Positions 1 through 10,109 are shown, counted from the stretch's first letter. The stretch: DNA of 64,000 nucleotides from Gemmatimonadota bacterium (GCA_021324775.1 JAJPIM010000025.1:1-64000), one strand, 5' to 3'. A program made the numbers and translations. Notes: a model not told the origin generated them from the sequence alone.

Positions 1-71
1 AATAAGGCGATCGCGACCATGGAACGGTCAATTTAACCCCGCACGGTGCGAACGGGGCAGCGGGCTCGCAG

Positions 72-110
72 AAACAATCGTGCCCGGCGCAGCTCGCTGC
101 CCGGGCACGA
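72..110 (-). terminator. Putative terminator after the LysM gene
   Basis: A 10-bp perfect stem (78-87 with 101-110) is extended by an inner 4-bp pair (89-92 with 97-100). Read on the minus strand it is followed by a short T-rich run (TTGTTT, 72-77). It lies about 80 bases past the LysM gene stop. A second, smaller hairpin (126-132 with 137-143, loop TAAT) lies between. Nothing coding is seen in 1-192. Confidence 0.55.
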
Positions 111-192
111 TCTCAAACGCTCATCGCCGGCCTAATGGCCGGCCGCTAACGCCGCACGGGCCGTGTGATGCCACGACTCCGATTATGGCGCC

Positions 193-1413
193 TTATTGCG
201 CGCGGGCAGTCACTTTCGCGGCGATACCTGGCTCGATGTCCGGCTGGGTGCTCGCGAGAATCTGGGCCGTCGCCGAATACCCGTTGACGCGGACGATCTG
301 TCCAACCGCGATCTCGCTCTCGGGCAATGTGACGCTCGACTCCGGGACGCGCTCGCGCGGCCGGTACAACGTCACCTGGTCGCCGACGTGAAGTCCCTGC
401 TTCTCGGATGCCTCGAGCACGACGTAATACTGGATAGTGGTCAGGACGTTGTCATCCTCGACCCACAGGACTTTCGTCTTCGCGCCATCATCGACGTGCA
501 ACGGGCGCTCCACGGGCATCGGCGTCATGTCGAGCGGCAGCACCTGCTGGTTCTTGTTGACCACGGTGAAGATCGTCGTGAGGCGGGCGATCGTCGCGTC
601 CGTTCCCTCTCCAGGCTGAATCACCGTCAGGATCCCGGTCGGAATCACGACCTGCCCGCGGTCGCCGAACGATGTGCCGAGGTGGTAGGTGTAGAACCGG
701 TCGCCAACAGCCCCCGTGCTGCCCTTGGGCATCGTGATGTAGACATCCTCTCCGAGATCGAAGTGCACGCGGTCGGATGCATCGATGACATTCGACACGG
801 CGACTGTACCCAGCACCACCCCTGCGCCCTTGGGGCCGCCTTCGCGGTCCAGATAGGGCGCGGCCTGCTTGTAGTTCAGGCTCCTGATGGGCGGCACGTT
901 GCGCGATCCGCTGCGATTCGACGCCAGCGACATCTCGCCGCGCGCGTTGAGCGGGAACATCGTCCCCGGCGCGGCGCTGCGGTTGGCGGCAGGTGTCGGG
1001 GCCGGCGCCGCATCGGCCGCCGCTGGCGGCGTGGCGCCGCCGGCAGGCGCCTCGGCCACCGAGTTGCCACCCGCGGCGTTCGCGGGGATCCGGAGGACGG
1101 CGTTGGTGTAGATCCAGTGCGGATCCGCGATCACGCTCGTGTTGAGCCGGTAGATCTCGGGCCACAGGCTACCGTCGCCAAGATAGAGTTGCGCGATGTC
1201 GAAGAGCGTCTCGCCCGGCCGCACGGTATGCGTGCGGTACGTAGCGGCGCCCGGCTCGGCCGGCGCTGCGGCAGCAGCCGGCGCAGCCGGCGCGGGATGC
1301 GCGGCCGCCGAATCTTGCGCGCGCGCGGACGGCGCCAAAGACATCAGCGCCACGGCGCACAACCCACCGCGCTGGGCGGCGGTGCGGATTACGTCTAGGA
1401 CCATTCCCTTCAT
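193..1413 (-). CDS. Secreted LysM-domain protein
   Basis: This is a 406-residue protein. An N-terminal hydrophobic signal ends near Ala-Arg-Ala-Gln (residue 33), followed by an Ala/Pro-rich linker and one LysM domain at about residues 61-112 (THTVRPGETLFDIA at its start). LysM domains bind N-acetylglucosamine-containing glycans such as peptidoglycan, so the protein probably acts in the periplasm or at the wall. The remaining 290 residues match no domain I recognise; a second Ala/Pro linker separates them from LysM. The ATG at 1413 is chosen because it gives a complete signal peptide and is preceded by a GGGGGA ribosome site. The frame stays open far upstream only as a shadow across the permease gene. 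It is the last gene of a run beginning upstream of ssb. Confidence 0.85.
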   Translation of the reverse strand: MKGMVLDVIRTAAQRGGLCAVALMSLAPSARAQDSAAAHPAPAAPAAAAAPAEPGAATYRTHTVRPGETLFDIAQLYLGDGSLWPEIYRLNTSVIADPHWIYTNAVLRIPANAAGGNSVAEAPAGGATPPAAADAAPAPTPAANRSAAPGTMFPLNARGEMSLASNRSGSRNVPPIRSLNYKQAAPYLDREGGPKGAGVVLGTVAVSNVIDASDRVHFDLGEDVYITMPKGSTGAVGDRFYTYHLGTSFGDRGQVVIPTGILTVIQPGEGTDATIARLTTIFTVVNKNQQVLPLDMTPMPVERPLHVDDGAKTKVLWVEDDNVLTTIQYYVVLEASEKQGLHVGDQVTLYRPRERVPESSVTLPESEIAVGQIVRVNGYSATAQILASTQPDIEPGIAAKVTARAQ

Positions 1414-1688
1414 CGTAAATCCCCCACGGGGCGCGACGGGGGACGGGACGGTCCCGACCGCCGCCAACGAGTGGCGTACCCGGGCGGTACCCGGGACGGC
1501 TGTCCAGGGGGAGACGACGAAGCCCGCTAGGACGAAACGGGGGGCCGATCGGTCAGTCCGTCCCCTTGAGCCCTCCGGCTGCGACGGCAGACTGCCGTGC
1601 AGACGGGCCGTATTGAGTGGCCGTACTGGGTGGCCGCCGTACCAGGTGGTCCGCTGCCTGCCACCCCCCAGGCCCGCTTTGCCCTCGG

Positions 1689-3317
1689 CTAGCCGCCGAG
1701 CACGAGCCTCGTGAAGGGAGTCACATACGCCTCGAGGGTCACGAGCAGCCCGACCAGCGCCACGAGCAGGACGCTGTGGAGGAAGACGAACCGCAGGATC
1801 TCCCATTCGTGGCCATACCAGCGGGTGGTGGTGCTGGCCACGACGATGCTCTGCATGTCCACCATCTTGCCCATCACGCCACCCGAGCTGTTGGCGGCGG
1901 ACATGAGAATCGGACTCACTCCGACCTGGTGCGCGGTGATGCGCTGCAGGCTGCCGAACAGGACGTTCGAGGAGGTGTCGGACCCGGTGAGCGCCACGCC
2001 GAGCCAGCCGAGGACCGTTCCGAAGAAGGGATACCACGCGCCCGTCCGCGCGAATGCGAGCCCGAGTATCGCGTCGAGCCCCGAATACCGCGTCAGGAAA
2101 CCGATGGCCAGCATCGCGGCGATGGTGAGCAGTGAGACCTTCACGGTGTTCAGCGTCCGGCCATACGCACGCAGCGCCTCGCGGGGCCCGTATCCCATCA
2201 CGGCGGCGGCGATTAGTGCCGCGATGAGGATCCCCGTACCCGTTGCCGAGAGCCAGTTCGCCACGAAGACGGCGGCTTCCGGTTTCGCCTGCGCGACGAC
2301 CGGCGGCATCCGGAGCACGAGGTTGTCGAGTCCCGCGACGGCAAGCGCGGGTCTCGAGATGCCGTCCAGGAGCGCCTTGACCTGTGGCAGTCCCCAGAGA
2401 AACACCACGACGCTGAGAATGAGCCACGGTATCCAGGCTCGAAGTTCCTCGCGGCTGTCGCTCCCCGTGCGCGATGGACGGGGCTCGCGCGGGACATCGG
2501 CGGGGTGCCAGATCCGGAGTAGCGCGGTCACCGCGGCGAGCGACACGAGCGCGGCCCCGACGTCGACCAACCACGGTCCGTGATAGTTCGAGATCAGCCA
2601 CTGCGGTATCGCGAACGCCACGCCGGCTACGAGAAGTGCCGGCCACACCGCGAGCGTCCGCTTTGCGCCCGCGTACGCGAACATCAGCCAGAACGGGATC
2701 AGCACTGAGAAGAACGGAAGTTGCCGTCCGACCATCGCACTCAGCGACGCGAGCGGTAGCCCCGTCACGCCGGCCAGGGCGACGACTGGTGTCCCCAGCG
2801 CGCCGAATGCGACGGGCGCCGTGTTCGCGATCAGTGAGAGACCGGACGCCTCGAGCGGCGAGAAGCCGAGTCCGAGGAGGAGCGCGCCGGTGATCGCGAC
2901 GGGAGCACCGAAGCCGGCCGCGCCCTCGAAGAAGGACCCGAAACAGAACGCCACGAGCACCAGTTGCAGGCGCCGGTCACCGGTGACCCGCCGGAGGCTG
3001 TGCTGCAGGACGCCGAACAGCCCGCGGTCGAGCGTGAGCTGGTACAGAAAGATCACGTTGAGGATGATCCACCCGATCGGCAGCAGGCCATACGCGGCCC
3101 CCAGCGCCGACGCCCGGACGGCGAGCGAGACCGGCATGCCGAGCACGCCGATCGCGACCGCGAGGGCCGCCGCGAGCCCGAGCAACGCGGCGTAGTGCGC
3201 ACGGATGCGCAGCACGGCGATGGAGCCCAGGAGCGTGATGACCGGCACGGCCGCCACGAGCGTGGACCACGCCGGATGGTGCAGCGGATCGTAGATCTGC
3301 GGCCATGGCGCCATCAC
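1689..3317 (-). CDS. lldP: L-lactate permease family transporter
   Basis: This integral membrane protein of about 542 residues has 12 or more hydrophobic segments along its whole length, with the LctP-family loops FCFGSFFEGAAGFGAPVAIT and NTAPVAFGALGTPV. The family imports lactate or glycolate by proton symport; substrate choice within it cannot be read from sequence. Length agrees with the family (about 550). Two adjacent starts are possible: GTG at 3317 and ATG at 3314. The gene follows ssb by 45 bases and precedes the LysM gene by 275 bases. That 275-base gap contains a repeated GTACCCGG element and no gene that I can support. Confidence 0.9.
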   Translation of the reverse strand: MMAPWPQIYDPLHHPAWSTLVAAVPVITLLGSIAVLRIRAHYAALLGLAAALAVAIGVLGMPVSLAVRASALGAAYGLLPIGWIILNVIFLYQLTLDRGLFGVLQHSLRRVTGDRRLQLVLVAFCFGSFFEGAAGFGAPVAITGALLLGLGFSPLEASGLSLIANTAPVAFGALGTPVVALAGVTGLPLASLSAMVGRQLPFFSVLIPFWLMFAYAGAKRTLAVWPALLVAGVAFAIPQWLISNYHGPWLVDVGAALVSLAAVTALLRIWHPADVPREPRPSRTGSDSREELRAWIPWLILSVVVFLWGLPQVKALLDGISRPALAVAGLDNLVLRMPPVVAQAKPEAAVFVANWLSATGTGILIAALIAAAVMGYGPREALRAYGRTLNTVKVSLLTIAAMLAIGFLTRYSGLDAILGLAFARTGAWYPFFGTVLGWLGVALTGSDTSSNVLFGSLQRITAHQVGVSPILMSAANSSGGVMGKMVDMQSIVVASTTTRWYGHEWEILRFVFLHSVLLVALVGLLVTLEAYVTPFTRLVLGG

Positions 3318-3362
3318 GCGACGGCGGGCCCGGCGCTCCGGCAGCCGCTCTCGCGGCCGCCG

Positions 3363-3902
3363 CTAGAACGGCAAATCGTCGTCCTCTTCGGCAAGCGCCG
3401 TCGGGAAATCCTCGAAATCCTCGCCGCCAGCCTCCGCCCCCGGCGCGCCGGGCGCAGCGCCGCTCGGGCCGCGGGCGGCCGCGCCGCTGCGTGCCGCCGC
3501 CGGCCGGCTGCGTGGCGCGCTGATTTCACCCTCGCCGCCGCCGCTGCCCCCGCCCCGGCCACCGAGCAGCATCAACTCCCGCACGTTGATCTCCGTCACG
3601 TAGCGGGTCTGTCCTTCCTTGTCCTGAAACTGCCGGTACTCGATGCGCCCCTCGACGTACAGTTTCTCGCCTTTCCGCACGTATTTCTCGACTACATCCG
3701 CCAGCCCGCTGCCGCGCTGCGCGTTCCACACGACACACTTGTGCCACTCGGTCTTCTCCTGCTTGTCACCGGAGGGGCCGTTCCACGAGCGGCTCGTCGC
3801 GAGCGAAAATGTCGCCACGCGACTGCCGTTGTTGGTCGTCCGAATCTCGGGGTCCTGCCCGACATTGCCGATGAGCGATGCCTTGTTCAGACTGCGACTC
3901 AC
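3363..3902 (-). CDS. ssb: Single-stranded DNA-binding protein
   Basis: This is a 179-residue SSB. The N-terminal OB fold (about residues 1-110) starts SRSLNKASLIGNVGQDPEIR. It is followed by a Gly/Ala/Arg-rich flexible linker and the acidic tip DDDLPF, which in known SSBs recruits replication and repair partners. It coats single-stranded DNA in replication, recombination and repair. The GTG at 3902 is preferred over upstream starts because a strong GGGAGGGG ribosome site lies just before it and the product then begins exactly where SSB proteins normally begin. The leader contains a 12-bp palindrome at 3913-3924 and a tandem repeat further up. Confidence 0.95.
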   Translation of the reverse strand: MSRSLNKASLIGNVGQDPEIRTTNNGSRVATFSLATSRSWNGPSGDKQEKTEWHKCVVWNAQRGSGLADVVEKYVRKGEKLYVEGRIEYRQFQDKEGQTRYVTEINVRELMLLGGRGGGSGGGEGEISAPRSRPAAARSGAAARGPSGAAPGAPGAEAGGEDFEDFPTALAEEDDDLPF

Positions 3903-3904
3903 GT

Positions 3905-3924
3905 CCCCTCCCGGCCCATGGGCC
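3905..3924 (-). promoter_or_regulatory. ssb ribosome-binding site abutting a palindrome
   Basis: On the minus strand GGGAGGGG (3905-3912) sits two bases before the GTG start at 3902. It fixes that start against the longer in-frame alternatives. The perfect palindrome GGCCCATGGGCC (3913-3924) directly abuts it, so a protein bound there or a small RNA fold could affect ssb translation. Confidence 0.55.
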
Positions 3925-3990
3925 ATGCGGTAACCAGTCCAAAATCTACACAGCCAACGAGACGGGGTGTGCTGTTCGAACGCCGTCGGC

Positions 3991-4042
3991 TCACGAGACG
4001 GCACTCACGAGACGGCACTCACGAGACGGCACTCACGAGACC
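3991..4042. repeat. 14-bp tandem repeat between rimI and ssb
   Basis: The unit TCACGAGACGGCAC (plus strand) occurs three times exactly and head to tail (3991-4004, 4005-4018, 4019-4032), followed by a 9-base partial copy to 4041. The rimI stop codon (4033-4035) lies inside the partial copy, so the array forms the end of rimI and the start of the ssb leader. The period is not a multiple of three, so it is not a protein repeat. Confidence 0.9.
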
Positions 4043-4548
4043 GCGCCTCGTCCCACCTGAGGCGGCCTATACCGGAGCAGCAGGGCATCTTCCGTTGGGT
4101 TGCGATAGTAGGCCGAACGGCGGCCCACCGCCAGGAACCCACGCCCCCCGTACAGCGCGCGCGCCGCGACGTTCGACTCCCGGACTTCGAGATACAGCGA
4201 CTTCGCTCCCCCAGCCAGCGCCTCGGCCATCGCCGAATCCAGCAGGTAGCGGCCTATCCCCTCACGCCGCCGGGCGGGTGCCACCGCCAGATTCGCCAGC
4301 TCCGCCTCGTCCGCCACGAGCCACATCACCATGTAGCCCACGACGGCATTGCCCCCACCCCCGGCGGCCGGTGCGCAGGCCACCGTGAAGCGCACGCGCG
4401 GATCGTCCAGCAACGACGCGAACGACCGCCTCGACCACGGCGGATCGGAGAACGACACCCGCTCGATCAACACCACCGCGTCGAGATCGGACGCGGTCGC
4501 CGGCCGAAGCAGGAGTCCGGCCGGAGGCGCCGCCCCCACGCCCGCCAT
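4033..4548 (-). CDS. rimI: Ribosomal-protein-alanine N-acetyltransferase RimI
   Basis: This 171-residue GNAT-fold acetyltransferase has the acetyl-CoA pyrophosphate loop RRREGIGRYLL and the typical ending ARALYGGRGF preceded by LEVRESN. RimI acetylates the N-terminal alanine of ribosomal protein S18, although relatives act on other proteins. The ATG at 4548 is two bases after the tsaB stop and gives a normal family length; the frame stays open upstream only as a shadow of tsaB. The gene order tsaE-tsaB-rimI is a common bacterial arrangement. A Gly/Ala-rich insertion (APAAGGGGN) lies before strand 4. The stop codon falls inside the 14-bp tandem repeat. Confidence 0.9.
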   Translation of the reverse strand: MAGVGAAPPAGLLLRPATASDLDAVVLIERVSFSDPPWSRRSFASLLDDPRVRFTVACAPAAGGGGNAVVGYMVMWLVADEAELANLAVAPARRREGIGRYLLDSAMAEALAGGAKSLYLEVRESNVAARALYGGRGFLAVGRRSAYYRNPTEDALLLRYRPPQVGRGAVS

Positions 4549-4550
4549 CC

Positions 4551-5285
4551 CTACGCGCCCGCCCGATCCGCGGCAATGGCCGCACGCCGCACCTCGGCCT
4601 CCGCCAAGCGGCCGTAGTCCGGCTCCCAACTCTCGAGATCGGCATCGGACACATGATCCCGGAGCAGCAACACCCCGTGCGCAGCCGGCCACGCCTCGAT
4701 CGCGCACCCCGGGCCAATCATCATCGCGCCGGCCTCACGCGCCCACTCGCCCACTACTTTCTCGGGGAGCCGGCGGGCTGCGCTAGCCGGTACGATGCGC
4801 ACCCCGTCCCCGCCGCCAGCACCAGCGCCGCCAGCGCCTCCGGCGCCGCGTTCGAGCCTCACCAGCGCCGCGTGACGCTCTCCACGCAGCGCATCGATCG
4901 AGGCCAGATACGTGCCGGCAGCCAGCCGGTCCGCGGCGCCCGCTACGATGAGTAGCAATGACGGAACCGACGCGAGGCGTGGCCCGCCCGGTGCCGACGC
5001 CAGTCCCTTGCCCAGCGCCGCGGCGATTCGGAGGCTCGTGAAGCTGCCCGGCCCGGCCCCGCAGACGACGCGGTCCAGTGCCGCCACGCCAACGCCCGCC
5101 TCGTCCAGCACGGCGGCCACCGCAGGCATGAGGTGCTCGTGCTCGGCACGCCCGGTCGCGACCTCACGCTCCGCGATCACGCGGGTCCCGGCGACGAGCG
5201 CGACACTCGCCTGGTAGGTCGATGCCTCCAGAACGAGCATGTAGCCGATGTCCGCCCCGGGGACACCGCTTGGGCCGGCCGTCAT
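4551..5285 (-). CDS. tsaB: tRNA t6A synthesis protein TsaB
   Basis: This 244-residue member of the ASKHA/Kae1-like family begins MLVLEAST after a 15-residue N-terminal stretch. It has the characteristic GAGPGSFTSLRIAAALGKGL segment. TsaB pairs with TsaD and TsaE to make the threonylcarbamoyl modification on adenosine 37 of ANN-decoding tRNAs in the cytoplasm. The ATG at 5285 overlaps the tsaE stop as ATGA and is preferred for coupling. An internal ATG at 5240 matches the usual family start and is the alternative. tsaD is not in the window. Confidence 0.92.
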   Translation of the reverse strand: MTAGPSGVPGADIGYMLVLEASTYQASVALVAGTRVIAEREVATGRAEHEHLMPAVAAVLDEAGVGVAALDRVVCGAGPGSFTSLRIAAALGKGLASAPGGPRLASVPSLLLIVAGAADRLAAGTYLASIDALRGERHAALVRLERGAGGAGGAGAGGGDGVRIVPASAARRLPEKVVGEWAREAGAMMIGPGCAIEAWPAAHGVLLLRDHVSDADLESWEPDYGRLAEAEVRRAAIAADRAGA

Positions 5286-5803
5286 CCCGCGAGGAGCATG
5301 CGGCGGGTGTCGTCCCCCGCCACGTACTCGAGATCGATCGGCACGTGCCCCGGCGGCAGCCGGTCACCAGCCCGTTCGGGCCACTCCACGAGGATCAGCG
5401 CGTGCGCGGCGACGATCTCGTCCCAGCCGATCGCCGTGAGGTCCGCCGGCCCCGTCAACCGGAAGAGATCGAGATGAAAGACCGGCGACCGCGGCGCACT
5501 GTACTCGTGCACGAGCGCGAAGGTCGGGCTGGTCACGGACGCCGTAACGCCGTACCCGCGGCACACCGCCTGAATCAGCGTGGTCTTCCCTGCGCCCAGC
5601 GGTCCGGAGATGGCGATGATCATCGGAGCGTGTGCGGCCCGTCCGACTCCCTCGCCCCACCTCACCAGCTCGTCGCGCGTCACCGCCAGACGACCGCGCC
5701 CGGCGCGCGACGGGATCACATGCTGCCCCACGTGCTGCCGCACCTGCTGTCCCTGGGGGCGCGACGCCGGTGACGACCCGCCTGCCGGGCCCGAGCCGGT
5801 CAC
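5282..5803 (-). CDS. tsaE: tRNA t6A synthesis ATPase TsaE
   Basis: This 173-residue P-loop ATPase has Walker A GPLGAGKTT at residues 67-75 and the family segments TSPTFALVHEY and VFHLDLFRL. TsaE drives the turnover of the TsaB-TsaD complex in t6A synthesis. The start is uncertain: the GTG at 5803 is 10 bases after the uvrB stop and gives a long basic, Gln-rich N-terminus. A GTG at 5719 would give 145 residues, nearer the usual size of about 150. The stop overlaps the tsaB start by four bases. Confidence 0.92.
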   Translation of the reverse strand: MTGSGPAGGSSPASRPQGQQVRQHVGQHVIPSRAGRGRLAVTRDELVRWGEGVGRAAHAPMIIAISGPLGAGKTTLIQAVCRGYGVTASVTSPTFALVHEYSAPRSPVFHLDLFRLTGPADLTAIGWDEIVAAHALILVEWPERAGDRLPPGHVPIDLEYVAGDDTRRMLLAG

Positions 5804-5812
5804 GGTCTGGAC

Positions 5813-7909
5813 TCAGCTTCGGGGTGCGCCGGACGACACGCGGCGCCTCGCGCCCCCATAGCCTCCGCCGGCTGGTCCACTCGAGGATCCGCCGGAGGAT
5901 CCGCTGCCCGCCGCGCGAATCTCGAACAACGCGTCCCGCAACCGCGCCGCGGTTTCGAAGTCCAGCGCCGCCGCGGCTTCCTGCATCTCCTTCTCGAGGC
6001 GCGCGACCGCCGCCTCCCGGTCGCCCGCCGCCGCGATCTCCGCCGGCGACCGGCGCGCCGCCCGGGCCGCCTCGTGATCCGTCCGGGCATCCGCGACCCG
6101 CGTGATGAAACGCACCTGATCGGCACTCTTGATCACGCTACGCGGGGTGATCCCGTGTTCGAGGTTGTAGGCGCGCTGCATCGTCCGCCGGCGAGCGGTC
6201 TCGTCGATCGCGCGCTGCATCGATCCCGTTACGCGATCGGCGTAGAAGATCGCCCGTCCTTCCACATGCCTCGCCGCCCGGCCGACCGTCTGGATCAGCG
6301 ACCGGTCACTCCGCAGAAACCCCTCCTGATCGGCATCGAGGATCGCCACCAGCGACACTTCGGGCAGATCGAGCCCCTCGCGCAGCAGGTTGATCCCGAC
6401 CAGCACATCGAACTCGCCGAGTCGCAAGCCCCGCAGGATTTCCATCCGCTCGATCGCGTCGATGTCGGAGTGCATGTAGCGCACGCGCACGCCCACCTGC
6501 TGGAGATAGTCGGTCAGATCTTCGGCCATCCGCTTGGTCAGCGTCGTGACCAGCACTCGCTCGCCCACGCGTTCGCGAATCCGGATCTCGTGCAACAGGT
6601 CATCGACCTGCCCCCGGACGGGACGGACCTCGATCTCCGGATCGACCAGACCCGTGGGACGGATGATCTGCTCCACCACCGCGCCCTGCGACAACTCCAG
6701 CTCCAGCTCGCCCGGCGTGGCCGAGACGTCGATCGCCCGCGGGGTGAGCGCCAGGAACTCGTCGAACACCAGCGGCCGGTTGTCGAGCGCGCTCGGCAGC
6801 CGGAACCCGTACTCCACGAGCGTCAGTTTTCGGGCGCGGTCGCCGTTGTACATGCCCCGCACCTGCGGCAGGGTCACGTGCGACTCGTCGATCACGACGA
6901 GGAAATCCTCGGGGAAATAGTCGAAGAGGCAGGCCGGGCGCTCGCCGGATGCCCGCCCGGACAGATGCCGCGAGTAGTTCTCAATGCCCGCGCAGGTCCC
7001 GATCTCGAGCATCATCTCGATGTCGAAGTTCGTGCGGGATTCCAGCCGCTGCGCCTCGAGCAGCTTGTTCTCGCGCCGCAGTTCCCCGAGGCGGTCCGTC
7101 AGCTCCGCCCGGATCAGCGCCACCGCCCGCTCGAGGGTCGGCCGGGTGGTGATGAAATGCTTCGCCGGATAGATTGCCGCCCGGTCGAGCGTGGTGATCG
7201 TCTCGCCCGTCAGCGGGTTGATCTTGGAGATCCGCTCGATCTCATCGCCCCACATCTCCACGCGCACGCCCTGCTCTTCATACGCCGGCAGGATCTCGAC
7301 GGTGTCGCCGCGCACGCGGAAAGTCCCACGTTCGAACGCCACGTCGTTCCGTGCGTACTGGATCCGCACGAGAGCGCGCAGGATATCGTCGCGGGCGATG
7401 CGCTGCCCGCGCTCGAGGGTGACCATCGTCTCCCGGTAACTCACCGGATCGCCGAGGCCGTAGATCGCCGACACGGTGGACACGATGATGACGTCTTCGC
7501 GCTCCATCAGGCTCGACGTGGCGCGCAACCGCAGGCGATCGATGTCCTCGTTGATCGAGGCGTCTTTCTCGATGTACGTGTCGGTCGTCGGCACGTACGC
7601 TTCCGGCTGGTAGTAGTCGTAGTACGAGATGAAGTACTCGACGGCGTTCCGCGGGAAGAAGCTCTTGAACTCGCCGTAAAGCTGCGCGGCGAGGGTCTTG
7701 TTGTGGGAGAGGACAAGCGTTGGACGCCCGACCGACTGAATCACGTTGGCCACGGTCATAGTCTTGCCGGACCCGGTGACCCCCAGCAGGGTCTGGAACC
7801 GGTCGCCGTGCCCGATGCCGCGGATGAGCTCCGCGATCGCCTTGGGCTGATCGCCGGCGGGCAGGAAGGGAGCTTGAAGGTCGAAGACTGCTTTGGCGGG
7901 GACCGGCAC
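5813..7909 (-). CDS. uvrB: Excinuclease ABC subunit B
   Basis: This is a 698-residue UvrB, close to the family length. Walker A GVTGSGKT is at 43-50. The damage-probing beta-hairpin region contains [10 protein letters not shown], motif II reads IDESH, and a C-terminal UVR motif ([20 protein letters not shown]) binds UvrC. The protein verifies DNA damage handed over by UvrA and loads UvrC for incision in nucleotide excision repair. The GTG at 7909 fits the normal N-terminus. It follows the rel gene by 28 bases, and tsaE starts 10 bases after its stop. A Gly/Ser-rich tail of about 30 residues is a lineage-specific extension. Confidence 0.97.
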   Translation of the reverse strand: MPVPAKAVFDLQAPFLPAGDQPKAIAELIRGIGHGDRFQTLLGVTGSGKTMTVANVIQSVGRPTLVLSHNKTLAAQLYGEFKSFFPRNAVEYFISYYDYYQPEAYVPTTDTYIEKDASINEDIDRLRLRATSSLMEREDVIIVSTVSAIYGLGDPVSYRETMVTLERGQRIARDDILRALVRIQYARNDVAFERGTFRVRGDTVEILPAYEEQGVRVEMWGDEIERISKINPLTGETITTLDRAAIYPAKHFITTRPTLERAVALIRAELTDRLGELRRENKLLEAQRLESRTNFDIEMMLEIGTCAGIENYSRHLSGRASGERPACLFDYFPEDFLVVIDESHVTLPQVRGMYNGDRARKLTLVEYGFRLPSALDNRPLVFDEFLALTPRAIDVSATPGELELELSQGAVVEQIIRPTGLVDPEIEVRPVRGQVDDLLHEIRIRERVGERVLVTTLTKRMAEDLTDYLQQVGVRVRYMHSDIDAIERMEILRGLRLGEFDVLVGINLLREGLDLPEVSLVAILDADQEGFLRSDRSLIQTVGRAARHVEGRAIFYADRVTGSMQRAIDETARRRTMQRAYNLEHGITPRSVIKSADQVRFITRVADARTDHEAARAARRSPAEIAAAGDREAAVARLEKEMQEAAAALDFETAARLRDALFEIRAAGSGSSGGSSSGPAGGGYGGARRRVSSGAPRS

Positions 7910-7937
7910 CGCCGAAATATACCGGCCCAGTCCCCCG

Positions 7938-10109
7938 CTAGCCCTCGGCGGGAACGCGCTCCCGGCGCGCGACCTCGGACACGCCTTTCACCTTGCGGGC
8001 GGACTTCATGATCTTCTCGAGGTGGGCGAGGTTCTCGACCTCGACGAGCGCCGAGCCGGTGACCCGGCCGTCGACGGTCTTGAGCTCCATGCTCTTGATG
8101 TCGGTCCCGGTCGCGCTCACGGCGGCGGCCAGATCGGCGTAGAGCCCGCGGCGATCGTGAGCTTCGAGCGTGAGCCGCACCGTGAACCGCTCGCCTTCGG
8201 CCTCCTGCCAGTCGATCTCCAGCCGGCGTTCCGGCTCGTGCGCCAGGAACAGGAGATTCGGACAGTCGCCCCGGTGAATGCTGACACCGCGCCCGCGCGT
8301 GACGTAGCCCACCACCGGGTCGCCGGGCACGGGCTGGCAACACTGCGCGTACCGGACCATGAGCCCGTCGGCCCCCTGGATGCGGACACCCTTCGACGAA
8401 CGCCGCAGACGGTCCACCAGCCGCTCGACCGCCGACGGCTTGGCGGGATCGGCTTGCTCGAGATCCGGGTGAAGGATCTTGAGCGCCTGCAGCACCTGGA
8501 CGTCGCCCTGGCCAATGGAGGCCAGGAGGTGCGTGGCATCGGTGAGCCCGAGCGCGGTCGCGACACGTCCCAGGTCCGGCTCATCCGGCTTCGCGAGCCG
8601 GCGCCGCTTGATTTCGCGGTCGAGGATGTCGCGGCCGATCTTGGTGGACGTGGCGTGCTCTTCGTGCTTGAGCCACTGCCGGATCTTGTGCCGCGCGCGC
8701 CCGGTGCGCACGTGCGCGAGCCAATCCCGGCTCGGCCGCGCGGTCGCGGCGGTCATGATCTCGACCGTCTCGGAGTTCTTGAGGGCGCGTGAGAGCGGGG
8801 CGATCCGGGCGTTCACTCTCGCACCCTGGCAGTGGAGCCCCACCTCCGTGTGCACCGCGAACGCGAAGTCGATCGGCGTCGCTCCCTTCGGGAGCTGGAT
8901 GACATCGCCCGTCGGTGTGAAGACGAAAATCTCATCCTGGTACAGATCGAGCTTGAGGAACTCCAGGAACTCGTCCGGGGTCTTGGCGTCGAGCTGCAAC
9001 TGCAACACCTGCCGGAACCACGACAGATGCCGCTCCAGATCATCGGCGTTCTTCGCCCCGTCCTTGTACAGCCAGTGCGCGGCGATACCGAACTCCGCCG
9101 TCCGGTGCATGTCGCGCGTCCGGATCTGGATCTCGAAGAGCTGGCGGCCCGGGCCGAAGATCGTCGTGTGCAGTGACTGGTACCCGTTTGACTTGGGCTG
9201 CGCGATGTAGTCCTTGATGCGCTCCTGCAGCGGCGTCCACCCGTCGTGGATCACACCGAGTGCGTGGTAGCACTCCGGCACCGTGTGCACCAGGACGCGA
9301 ATCGCGAGGAGGTCGTAGATCTCTTCGTACGGCCTCGCGCGCTTCATCATCTTCTTGTGGATCGACCACAAGTGCTTGGGCCGTCCCGACACTTCGACGT
9401 CGGCGATTCCCGCCAACCGAAGCTCCCGGAGCAACGGCTCGGTGAGCTGCCCGATGAGCTTCTCGCGCTCCCCACGCTTCTGCGCCACGAGCTTGGCCAG
9501 CGCGCGGTAGTCCTCGGTTTCGAGGTGCTTGAACGCCAGGTCTTCCAGCTCCCATCGCATCTTCGCCATACCGAAGCGGTGGGCGAGCGGCGCATAGAGG
9601 TCCCGCGTCTCCTGGGCGATCCGGCGTTGCTTCTCGGGACGCAGGTATTCCAGCGTCCGCATGTTGTGCAACCGGTCGGCGAGCTTGATCAGGATGACTC
9701 GCGCATCCTTGGCGATCGACAGCAACAGTTTGCGGTAGTTCTCGACCTGCCGCTCCTGCGACGAGTGCGCGGGAAGCGTGCCGATCTTGGTCAGCCCGTC
9801 GACGATCGACGCGATCTCGGCCCCGAACTCCTGCTCGACTTCCGCGACCGTCGTCGGTGTGTCCTCGACGACATCGTGGATCAACCCGCTCGCCACGGTG
9901 ATCGAATCCAGTTGCAGGTCGGCCAGGATCTTGGCCACCTCGACACAGTGCGAGACGTAGTCCTCCCCCGAGAGGCGCTTTTGCCCCAGGTGCGCGCGCT
10001 CGCTGAACCGGTACGCCCGCGCGAGCAGCTCCTCGTCGAGCCGCTCCGCGACTCGCTCGCCAGGGACCGTCCAGTTCGGGATGACTTCCTGTAACGCGAC
10101 CGCGCTCAT
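7938..10109 (-). CDS. rel: Bifunctional (p)ppGpp synthetase/hydrolase
   Basis: This is a 723-residue long-form RelA/SpoT homologue. The HD hydrolase domain with an intact HDVVED (78-83) is followed by a synthetase domain with [19 protein letters not shown], then TGS ([20 protein letters not shown]), helical and zinc-finger ([12 protein letters not shown]) regions and a C-terminal ACT domain. An intact HDxxED together with an RxKD-type synthetase motif indicates an enzyme that both makes and degrades the alarmone. The ATG at 10109 is chosen; the frame stays open to 10199 across the end of radC. It lies downstream of secA and radC in the same direction. Confidence 0.95.
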   Translation of the reverse strand: MSAVALQEVIPNWTVPGERVAERLDEELLARAYRFSERAHLGQKRLSGEDYVSHCVEVAKILADLQLDSITVASGLIHDVVEDTPTTVAEVEQEFGAEIASIVDGLTKIGTLPAHSSQERQVENYRKLLLSIAKDARVILIKLADRLHNMRTLEYLRPEKQRRIAQETRDLYAPLAHRFGMAKMRWELEDLAFKHLETEDYRALAKLVAQKRGEREKLIGQLTEPLLRELRLAGIADVEVSGRPKHLWSIHKKMMKRARPYEEIYDLLAIRVLVHTVPECYHALGVIHDGWTPLQERIKDYIAQPKSNGYQSLHTTIFGPGRQLFEIQIRTRDMHRTAEFGIAAHWLYKDGAKNADDLERHLSWFRQVLQLQLDAKTPDEFLEFLKLDLYQDEIFVFTPTGDVIQLPKGATPIDFAFAVHTEVGLHCQGARVNARIAPLSRALKNSETVEIMTAATARPSRDWLAHVRTGRARHKIRQWLKHEEHATSTKIGRDILDREIKRRRLAKPDEPDLGRVATALGLTDATHLLASIGQGDVQVLQALKILHPDLEQADPAKPSAVERLVDRLRRSSKGVRIQGADGLMVRYAQCCQPVPGDPVVGYVTRGRGVSIHRGDCPNLLFLAHEPERRLEIDWQEAEGERFTVRLTLEAHDRRGLYADLAAAVSATGTDIKSMELKTVDGRVTGSALVEVENLAHLEKIMKSARKVKGVSEVARRERVPAEG

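Noticed and set aside
1414-1688. A gene in the 275-base gap between the permease and LysM genes
   Set aside because: No frame with a start, ribosome site and protein-like composition; only GTACCCGG-type repeats.
193-2646. A single 817-codon frame running from the LysM gene through the permease
   Set aside because: Only the last 406 codons have protein character and a start with signal peptide; the rest is an out-of-phase shadow of the LctP gene.
3991-4042. CRISPR-like array at the tandem repeat
   Set aside because: Copies are adjacent without spacers and only 14 bp long; no cas gene is present.
6074-8011. A 645-codon plus-strand frame opposite uvrB
   Set aside because: It is the antisense shadow of a certain gene; composition and lack of motifs argue against coding.
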